Part shown: piece by piece, positions 56,339 to 64,000 of the stretch
How positions within the stretch are numbered: position 1 is the first letter of the stretch
Layout of the letters: every line of letters begins with the position of its first letter
Source of the DNA: Cryptomeria japonica
Lineage: Eukaryota > Streptophyta > Pinopsida > Cupressales > Cupressaceae
Direction: 5' to 3'
Length of the DNA: 64,000 nucleotides
Assembly (NCBI RefSeq): GCF_030272615.1
Contig: NC_081406.1
Coordinates: 396,572,439 to 396,636,438, forward strand
Made by a program: the position numbers and the translations under genes
The notes under the pieces: generated by a model
The model's input: the letters and a program-made list of their open reading frames with translations, nothing else
Database searches by the model: none
Told to the model about the DNA's origin: nothing

Positions 56339-57064
56339 TTACATTAGCATGGCAGATTCTCTCCCCCTCTCTTTTGTTACTTCTTCTATATGTTATTCTC
56401 ATTCTTCTATTTGTTGTCCTTAGTGTTGTCTACTTGAGGACGATGCAAAGCATTGAGATCTCTTTGGTCTCTCTCATGTTGACTCAAAAGACACATGTGT
56501 TCCCTTCTTCTAGGTGACCTTCCTTGATTGGGGAATGAAGAACAATTATGCATACATACATATGATATATACATGACTTATCATACAGCATACTGACCCT
56601 GAGGAAAGCGAAGTCACCTCGTGCTTTGTGTTTGTGTTCATTATCCTTGGGTTTATCTCACACTTGGGGGCTAAATCCTTGCGATAATGTGCTCCTTTCC
56701 CTTCTCATTTCTTATGTGTATCACTACGTTAAAACAATCACCCCCGTTGAGGCGTGTGCGATCGCTTTAACGTAGGGGGGCATACACCCTGTCTATCCTT
56801 TCAACGATACTTGAAAATTTCTTGGCGAACTTAGCTTTGCCTTGAAAATTTTTGGTATTTCTTTTACATGACTCATAGTGAGGGAACCTTACTACTGACA
56901 GTCATGGTTCTCCCTCGTGATCTTCCCTTTTACTTTGTCAATCGAAGTCGTAAGATCCTTAGTCCACTGGGGGCTTGGTGTATCTTGCCTCCTTGACGTG
57001 GTGAAAGTCTTTCAATGTTGTTTCCTTGTACTTTACCGGAAGTATGAGCATACATACTCCCGCT
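56339..57064 (+). other. 3' region of element F
   Basis: A non-coding stretch of about 0.7 kb between the stop codon and the polypurine tract. TACTTGAGGACGATGCAAAG at 56431-56450 and CACTTGGGGGCTAAATCC (56652-56669) are purine-rich words that resemble the final tract. No second gene is visible on either strand. Confidence 0.6.
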
Positions 57065-57079
57065 AAAGTGGGGGCTAAA
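57065..57079 (+). promoter_or_regulatory. Polypurine tract of F
   Basis: AAAGTGGGGGCTAAA immediately before TGTAGCGTCC. A near copy (GGGGGCTAAATCC) lies upstream at 56657-56669. Confidence 0.8.
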
Positions 57080-58318
57080 TGTAGCGTCCTAAAATTGTGA
57101 CACTTGCAATTTCGACTGCATTTCGGTCTTCACGATGGCGACACAACACGCAACCTAAATGGAGACCCCAAAACTTGCTCACGACACTGAAAACTGCATT
57201 TTTCATGCACCCTGGCCTGAACCTCCTTTGCACCCCGCTGTCCCGGAGGTGGGACCAGAGCGCCCAGCGCCCTGGTCCCTCAGGACCATGGCGCCCAGCG
57301 CCCCGGTCCCTGGGTCCTATTTTGGGCCCGGTTTCCTAAGTGATATCGGGTCTTTTTGATTGCAATTTGGAAATATACTTCCCTAGTCGGCCTAAGGTCG
57401 GGAAAATCAGTCTATCAGCCCTAATTGACAAGTATATAAACTACATTTTTTTCTCTCATTTGGGAGAAGATATAGATGAGAAGGATATGTGTACAAAGCG
57501 TGGAAACTATACTCAAGCATTCAAGCATTCAAGCAATTGATCATTTCAAGTCTCCATTCAAGGCTAAGTGTTGCATTCAAGTCAAGGATTCAACCATTGA
57601 AGAGGAGATCACTTATTACATGCTACATACTACAACATACAACATCTAAACCTTCGCACATAAGGATACAAACATCCTTAGAACAAGGTATTAGTACTTG
57701 TTTTACATTACAGTCATTTACATTTACAGCTCTTGCTCATTTCTTGGTTAATTCCAAAACCGGGGTTTGACCTAAAGGCAAACCCCTAATCCCTAACCCC
57801 CAAATCGTCTTCGCTTTTCTATGTGTAGGTTGCAGGTACGCGGCTGAGATTGAAGATCTGGAATCCTTGTGCAGAGACGAACCGATCCCCCTTCGTTTCG
57901 CGGATTTTTCGGAGGACCGTGGCGCTGGGCGCCATTGTCCCGACAACTTTTTCTCAAATTTGCAGGACAGCGCCGTATCGACATTTTACTGCTAATTCCA
58001 GGTCCGCAGCTTCATCCTATAACCTAAACTCAGTTTATAAGCAAATCTTTATGACTTTCTATGCATCCTTAGCTTAATTTCCCTAATCAACATTCTTTAC
58101 AAAAGAGGGTAGCCTTGCTTTCCTAACCCTTGAAATTCATCTAGCATCCAATCTTACCTTGTGTGGGATTGGATCTTATGAGTTTCAACCCCTCTTTTGA
58201 ATGTAAAGTCTTCCCCCTAAGTGAAAACCCATCGAATCCTAGCGAACCTCCCTTCTCTCTCCTCGGAGTTGGAAGAGGGGAGAACAACTAGGGTTCGACA
58301 GCGATTTTCCGCTTTACA
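57080..58318 (+). repeat. 3' LTR of element F
   Basis: A 1,239-bp LTR, same length as the 5' copy. Differences are mainly C/T and G/A, for example GCGACG to GCGACA near 57138-57143 and GCCATCG to GCCATTG near 57931-57937. One change (CAGGGCG to CATGGCG near 57287-57293) weakens the second hairpin. Confidence 0.93.
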
Positions 58319-59078
58319 GGAAGATAGCAAACCAGTTGGTACTCCGAAGGTGACCGGTTGTAAACTATCTAAAGAAGATGACTCAGAATTGGTTGATGAG
58401 AAGGAATACTGATCAATGATTGGTAAGTTGCATTATGTAGTGCATAGCAGACCAGATATTGCACATGCAGTTGGCATTACTACAAGATTCTAGAATAGCC
58501 CAAGAGAATCTCACTTGGTTGCAGTCAAGCGGATTCTTAGGTATCTGAAGGGAACTGTTGACTATGGATTGTGGTATCCTTATAGTAAGGATTTCAACTT
58601 GAAAGTATACATAGATGCTGATTGGGCAGGCAATATAGATGACTGGAAAAGCACAACCAGTGGTGCATTCTTTCTTGGTGGTAGACTAGTCTCATAGATG
58701 AGTAAGAAGCAGTGTTGTATCTCTCAGTCTACAATGGAAGCAGAGTATGTTGCAACTTTCATGAACTGCACTCAGACAATTTGGATGAAGCATGTATTAA
58801 ATGGCTTCAAAGTTCTTGTAGCTAAACCAGTAAGTATATTTTGTGACAATACTAGTGCAATTAATATCTCCAAGAATCTGGTTTTACATTCTAGAACCAA
58901 GCACTTTGAGCTTAAGTATCATTTCTTAAGGGAAAAGGTTTTGAACAAAGAGATTGCACTAGAACATGTTTCTAGTAAGGAGCAGTTAGTAGACATATTC
59001 ACCAAGCCTCTCCCAAAGACTACATTTATGTACTTAAGAGGTGAATTAGGGGTGTTGCCCCTTCAGGAGGTAAACTAA
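58319..59078 (+). pseudogene. D RNase H, part after F
   Basis: The D frame resumes at the GGAAG duplication with EDSKPVGTPKVTGCKLS and carries TGA at 58410-58412, TAG at 58491-58493 and TAG at 58695-58697. It shows ADWAGNIDDWKSTTSGAFFLGG, CCISQSTMEAEYVATF, FCDNTSAINISKN and SKEQLVDIFTKPLPK, the complete copia RNase H with its conserved end. It terminates at 59076-59078. Confidence 0.9.
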
Positions 59079-59321
59079 AATCATATGCTCCACATCAATC
59101 AGGTATTGCATAGTCAAATTTATTTTGGATTGATGTGTTGAAGGATGCTACTCCTCAGGGGGAGCAGCATAATGGAATAGGGAAGCTTGTGCCTCCACTT
59201 TGGCATTGTTGTCAAAGGGGGAGAAGATGTGAAGCGGAGAAGATATCTGCAAAAATTGGGGGAGAAGATGTGAAGCAGAGAGATATCTTTGTATATTGCC
59301 ATCAATGCCAAAGGGGGAGAT
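59079..59321 (+). promoter_or_regulatory. Multiple polypurine tracts of D
   Basis: CAGGGGGAGC (59156-59165), CAAAGGGGGAGAAG (59213-59226), TTGGGGGAGAAG (about 59256-59267) and CCAAAGGGGGAGAT (59308-59321) lie in one short tail. The phrase GGGGGAGAAGATGTGAAGC is itself duplicated. The last tract abuts the LTR. Repeated tracts are known in Sireviruses. Confidence 0.8.
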
Positions 59322-60844
59322 TGTTGGCATTATGTGAACCGGTATGAGGACATAATGACATTGTATGTTGCCATTGATGTCAATATGTTGAAGAGGTGAG
59401 AACTGGCATATGAGAGAACCGATATAACATTGTGAACCGGCATTTGTGCCAAAGTGAAGTGGTGTGCTTGTTCAAGGTGAACCAGCATATGGTTATGGGA
59501 ACTGGCACATGGAAGCGTTGTATGACTATCGGTTGGTAGTCTCAATTTCAGGGTTTCCGGTTGAACTGCTTCAAGCCTGTGTGGCTCAACCGATGACTTT
59601 GTGTGATGAGTTAGCATGATAACAAAGAACAGATCGTGTTGCCATGTAAGCCTTGTGCGCGTGAAGGATCTTGCATGAAGGAGATTGTTCCTATCTACCT
59701 CAGGAATGTGAGAAGTCTGTAAAATGGTGATAACATGTGATGGGTTATCAGCCGCCATAAAATTGATGGAAATGGACGATGGAGAATGTCTTGAGATTAG
59801 ATAAAGAACTTTTGCATTTAATACAGTGTGCTCAATGGTTAGGATTGAACCGTTTGAATTCCTTAACCTAAAAGGTTTAGGGTTTAGGGTTTATGCTACT
59901 GACCTATCTGTTTTCCTATAAGGTCGATGTTGTGTCTCTTTCTGAGGTTGTTGGCAAAAGTTGTGTGTGTGTATCCAAGAGAAGGGATACGTGATTCTTT
60001 CCAGACCTAAAGGAGAGAAGTGATACCTATAGAGTGTAAGTACAGAAGGTGAAGAGGCGCTTAAGCGGATCTGCATTGGCATTGAGTGTTGTTACCAGAT
60101 CATTGTAATACCTGTTGATCTCTAACCACCTCAATAGTTGGAAAATCCCTTAATAGGGTAGCCTTAACTGGCTTGTTGTAAATCCTTTAACAGGGTAATT
60201 CAAAGCTATTAAGTTCAAAATCCTTTAGCTATTGAGTTCTTGAAATCCTCTAACAAGGTAACCTTTAACAGGGTTTAACCCTTAACTGGGTATTCTAGTC
60301 ATCCCTTAACCGGGTGATCTCTAATAGGATCGGTTCCTAGCAGAACCTATTGTAATGTCTCTAACCGGACAAGGCTCCTAACAGAGTGGACTTCTAAAGA
60401 GTTCAAAAATAGCTTGTGGGTATTCATCCCCACCGTAGTTTTTCCCAGTTGGGTTTCCACATGAAAAATATGTGTGATGCTTTTAACTTGTGATGCTTTG
60501 CTATTGTCTATCAAGCATATGATGGTTCTGTGTTTTATGCCTATCAATAAAACATGTTGAACTAGCTGTTATTATGATCTGATGATAGATTACCTATTTA
60601 TGCATAAGGGTGAAATGGTAGGGTAGTCTTGAGTTGAGTGAAAATCTAAGTGAGTAACCAGTTAATGCTTGTCTCAGTCATTCTTAGCTTTACCGGTTGC
60701 ACTCTGTTTCAAACCGGTGTCACTGTTTGCCAGTCATTTGAAGTGTCTACTATCAGACCGATTTAGGACTGTATTTTTGTCTGTACTGATTCACCCCCCC
60801 TCTCAGTACTGGGTTAGTACTATCAGTTCATCATTAAGTTATCA
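59322..60844 (+). repeat. 3' LTR of element D
   Basis: A 1,523-bp partner of 45533-47060. It is slightly shorter, in part because of a shorter C-run near 60790-60800. TTTAGGG repeats lie at about 59876-59893. Confidence 0.92.
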
Positions 60845-60849
60845 TTACC

Positions 60850-61878
60850 TACTGCGCTTAATCCTTTGTAAGCTCACTGATATTAATGTTGTTGATATTA
60901 ATCCTTTGTAATCGGCAAAAGTCAACCCAATGGTAACACCGACAAGTAGAAGCATGTGATCGAGATAGAATACACCGTTTAAGTCCATCAACATAACACA
61001 CACTAGCGACAATGGAGAAATCTTGTCTTGTCGATAGTCGATGAGGCTATCAGTACGACTTATCCCGATGGAAACTGGAAAAAAGTAAAATGCATCGGCA
61101 AAGGTTACGACAATAAAGGGTCATCGATGTAGACAAAAGCAGTCGAGATTTTTTTTTTAAAAAGTCTTGGAGAAGGTTGGAATTCCGACAAACACCACAA
61201 GACAACCGACGATGTTGCCATACCTATGACGACAAAAATTTCATAGGATGTAGCCTCATTCGTCATCTTAATTGTCAAAATTCTGACATCTCCTTGAAGA
61301 TGCTCCATCAGCAGAACACACACTAGTGGCAATGGAGAAATCATGTCTTGTTGATAGCCAATGAGGCTATCGATAAGACTTATCCCGACGGAAACTGGCA
61401 AAAGTAAAATGCATCGACAAAGGTTACGATGTTAAAGGGTCATCGACAAAGGTTAGGGCGATAAAGGATGCAACGAGGTTAGAATTTTGACATGCCCTCA
61501 CCAAACAAACATGTCGCCTAGCGGCAATGGAGAAATCTTGTCCTGCCGACAGTCGATGATGCTATTGGTAAGACTTATCCCGATGGACACTACCAAAGTA
61601 AAAATGCATCAGCAAAGGTTACGACGATAAATAAAGGATCATTGGAAAAGGTTATGACGATAAAGGATGCAACGAGGTAATAATTTCCACGTCTCCTCAT
61701 CAAAAAAATATATTGCGGGTGCATAGAAATTTCCAACGTGGTGTCGTCTAAATTTCGACGTGAATCCCATCATCGGAATCGTTGACAAAAAAATAGTGAG
61801 GAATAAATACGTGAGAATTTTGACGTTTAGTTGTCTAAATTTTGACGGCGTCGGAAAACTACTCCAAATGTGCTAGTG
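60850..61878. mobile_element. CACTA-like DNA transposon end with internal repeats (candidate)
   Basis: The right edge, at 61859-61878, reads on the minus strand CACTAGCACATTTGGAGTAG, a CACTA-type terminus. Inside it, a unit around CAATGGAGAAATC...TGTC...GACTTATCCCGATGG is repeated three times (from about 61010, 61328 and 61524), with AAAGGTTACGACGATAAAGG between. Subterminal repeats are typical of CACTA elements. The matching left end was not found, so the size is unknown and it may be a deleted copy. No transposase is present. Confidence 0.45.
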
Positions 61879-62310
61879 ATAGATCATGTCATGAAACAAT
61901 GTGGTCATGGCTCTTTGATATGTTGCTCCAGCATTCTTGAGATGAAAAGGCACGATGTTACAGCAATATGTTCCCCATGGATAAGTGAATGTCATCTTGT
62001 GTTGGTCCTCTAGTGCAATCCTCATTTGGTTATATCCTGAGAAGCCATCCATAAGTGAGAGAATCTCATTCTCGACAGTTAGGTCAACGATCATATCTAT
62101 GTTGGGTAATGGGAAATCATCTTTAAGACAAGCTTTATCCAAATCTTTGAAATCCATGCAGATTCTTATGCCCCTAGTGGGTTTTGTTACCAGTACCAAG
62201 TTGGATATCCACTCTGCATAATCAATGGGTCTTATGAAGCCCACATCAAGTAATTTTTTTAGTTCTACCTTTACTAACAAGGCGATTTGTGGATGCATAT
62301 TTCTGAGCAT
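61873..62310 (-). pseudogene. K reverse transcriptase N-terminal part
   Basis: Shows VGFIRPIDYAEWISNLVLV, ICMDFKDLDKACLKDDFPLP, LMDGFSGYNQMRIA and FHLKNAGATYQRAM. It is cut before the catalytic YxDD, where the transposon end at 61878 begins; the last residues of the open frame come from that element. A stop separates it from the upstream linker. Confidence 0.82.
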
Positions 62311-63228
62311 TTATTTGTATGGTTTTATCCCTGGCAACAATGGTAAGTGATGCAGTACCAATTCTGGGTCTAAACCTGGCATATCGACATATGACCAAGC
62401 AAAGTTGATTGGTCTTTGTTTGAAGAATTGGAGAAAGTTGTCTTTCTCTTTAGGATTTAACAATTCAGCCAAGTGTATCTTATGTATGATGTCATCTTCT
62501 CCTATATTGACTTCTTTAGTATTCTAAACCAGTAATGTAGAACTTTCCTGCTCAATGGGGAGATTGTCTAATTTGTTTTTACCAGTGTTATCATTCTTAT
62601 CAGGATCTTGTGAAGGAGATAAACTTGCCTCTCCAAAGTATGTTGTTCGATCTAAGTCTATTGCAAACTCGACTTTATGATTACCATAAGGAAATCCATC
62701 TCTAACCCCCAAGAATTCAATTATAGCCTCGTCATTTTCAAACCAGTCCAAACGTGATGATTCTTCTTGCCCCCAATCAATTAAGTATGGATGGATAAGG
62801 AATAAATATTTATTTTCTTTTGTATGAGATGTTGTTGATATCATGCATGCTCTACTATCATAAACATACTTAATTGACACGGGATCTAGTTCAATGTCTT
62901 CATATCTGATGCCATCATCCATAGGTCGTTGATCTTCATAAGCTTTAAATGTTGAATATGTGCTACAATTATGAGTATACAGGAATTCATAATCATGAGA
63001 GTCAGTCATGTTGTCAATGTATGTCTTAATGTTTGATCCTTCTACATTTATTTCATCACCTTCCTCAATGGGAGATAGAGAAGTTTCAACGGTAGTAATA
63101 AATAGTGGAACCTGTTCATGACTTGTAGACCCTCTTTTTGTAGTGGAGAGTATCCTTAGTCTTGGTATGAGACGCTCTAGTCTTTCTTCATCTGAATCAT
63201 TTGCCAGAGCTAGATTTGTTTTGGATTA
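61879..63228 (-). mobile_element. Element K, gypsy fragment
   Basis: An internal gypsy piece on the minus strand without LTRs. It covers the protease-RT linker and the first part of reverse transcriptase. It is bounded by the CACTA-like end on the left and by unrelated sequence near 63228 on the right. The product is close to P (same LLVKVELKKLLDVGFIRP and LPNIDMIVDL phrases). Confidence 0.7.
62524..63009 (-). pseudogene. K linker between protease and reverse transcriptase
   Basis: A 161-codon acidic stretch. The frame continues on both sides (to about 62311 and up to 63228) with stops. It has no enzyme motif. The same region in P is 26443-27546. It is presumed to be a flexible part of the polyprotein. 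Confidence 0.6.
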
Positions 63229-64000
63229 AGGCAAAAACAGGTTTTGAAGGGGCCTTGAAACCCTTTACAACAAAGATTCTATAAGGTTTAGAATCAACAC
63301 ACCATACAAATACCAAAACCAAATAGGTTGTAGAAGATAAAGCAATACATTAAGCATCCAAAGAGCCAGCAAAAAAACCAAACTAACTACAAAAAACTAG
63401 CAAAGACCCACAAACCAGCAAAATAGAAAAAATGGGGAATAGGAATTACATGAGGCTCTTAATGGTCTCAACGACCTCAACCTCCAAAAGACTCATATTG
63501 TCAGCAGCAGACCTAAGTCCTTTGTAGTCCAAAGTTTGAGCAACAACTTTCTTCTTCAGGTTCCCTCTAGTCCACTTGTAAGGACCAGATTCCTCCTGAG
63601 TGTTTTCTTTGTCCTCATCCAAACTGACCAGCACCTTGTCCTCACCATCAAGATTATTGACCATTATGTTCATGGAATCTGCAGTCTACTTGACAATTTT
63701 GTGACTGTTGGCCATAATGGTCCTGAGAATAGCCTGGATTTTCTTGTAATTCTCCTCAATAATGGAGAATAGATCCTCAAACCCTTTTTCATGTGATCAA
63801 TGCCAGCAACAACTCTGTTAATATAGTCCACCATAGATTTCTTTTGTTCCTCAGTGCACTGACCATCACCATGTTTTTTATCTTGATAGGTAGGAATAGG
63901 TATAGCTTCCAGCTTGCTCCCCAAAGCCCTTTGGTTAAGTTTGACCTCTTTGAGTTCATGGAAGAGCCACTTGAAAAGGTTGCAAGAATCAATAACATGA
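63229..64000 (-). pseudogene. Unrecognised minus-strand protein at the window edge
   Basis: Minus-strand coding-like sequence (63670-63924 and 63446-63673) with helical, charged character: SKLEAIPIPTYQDKKHG, MVDYINRVVAGIDHMKK, then an acidic segment and a C-terminus ending ETIKSLM at 63446. A one-base frame change near 63782 and a TAG near 63688 interrupt it, and it runs off the right edge. Bases 63229-63445 would be its 3' tail, ending in CTTCAAAACCTGTTTTTGCC near the K boundary. This could be the 3' end of a non-LTR element or a captured gene; neither is shown. Confidence 0.35.

Larger units (their letters stand above)
50467..58318 (+). mobile_element. Element F, non-autonomous gypsy-type retrotransposon
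   Basis: A complete 7,852-bp element with 1,239-bp LTRs at both ends and a perfect target duplication GGAAG (50462-50466 and 58319-58323). It has a tRNA-Trp-like primer site, a leader, a 1,150-codon frame with gypsy Gag and a protease-like domain, a 3' region and the polypurine tract AAAGTGGGGGCTAAA. There is no reverse transcriptase, RNase H or integrase. LTRs differ at only about 14 positions by eye, so this is one of the youngest insertions here. Confidence 0.92.
45533..60844 (+). mobile_element. Element D, copia retrotransposon split by F
   Basis: A copia element with LTRs 45533-47060 and 59322-60844. The target duplication is GTACC (45528-45532) and TTACC (60845-60849), one mismatch. 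It has an initiator-Met primer site and tandem polypurine tracts. Without the F insertion it would be about 7.5 kb. Gag, protease, integrase, reverse transcriptase and RNase H are all present but closed by nine in-frame stops, eight of them TAG, and one frameshift. It belongs to the same lineage as C. Confidence 0.93.

Noticed and set aside
1-64000. A CRISPR array, bacterial operon or integron
   Set aside because: Repeats here are LTRs and degenerate satellites, and all coding sequence is of plant retrotransposon type.

Overview
This window is nuclear plant DNA made almost entirely of nested LTR retrotransposons. I found no ordinary host gene, tRNA, rRNA or CRISPR array. Copia and gypsy polyproteins, tRNA-type primer sites and C-rich copia LTR ends point to a seed plant with a large, repeat-rich genome. 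The protein style reminds me of conifers such as yew or cedar relatives, but that is a guess.

The left part is a stack of insertions. A plus-strand gypsy element of Tat type (called P here, 26238-44429) was hit by a minus-strand gypsy element (G, right end at 26237). G was hit by a plus-strand copia-like element without a visible pol (H, right end at 20999). H was hit inside a zinc knuckle by a minus-strand element without pol (E, 6213-16111, target duplication GTCAT). A 13,113-bp unit holding part of H and all of E was then duplicated in tandem: 1-5424 repeats 13114-18537, and the junction lies at 5424/5425. Separately, P received a minus-strand copia element (C, 29681-37041, target duplication GGTAT) just upstream of its integrase.

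The right part holds a plus-strand copia element (D, 45533-60844, target duplication GTACC/TTACC). D was split in its reverse transcriptase/RNase H region by a gypsy-type element (F, 50467-58318, target duplication GGAAG). F carries an intact 1,150-codon gag/protease-like frame but no reverse transcriptase or integrase. After D come a repeat-rich tract ending in a CACTA-like terminus (to 61878), a minus-strand gypsy fragment (K, 61879-63228) and an unrecognised minus-strand reading frame running to the window edge.

C, D, P, G and K are broken relatives of autonomous elements. E, F and H are non-autonomous families that carry their own proteins and presumably borrow enzymes. The least ordinary content is the roughly 1,080-codon H protein, the glutamine-rich E protein, the F protein with a changed protease centre, the antisense plant-mobile-domain remnant in P, GC-rich hairpins in F, and a two-part motif shared by E and P. 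In D and H the in-frame stops are nearly all TAG, best explained by methylation-linked decay of CAG and TGG codons.
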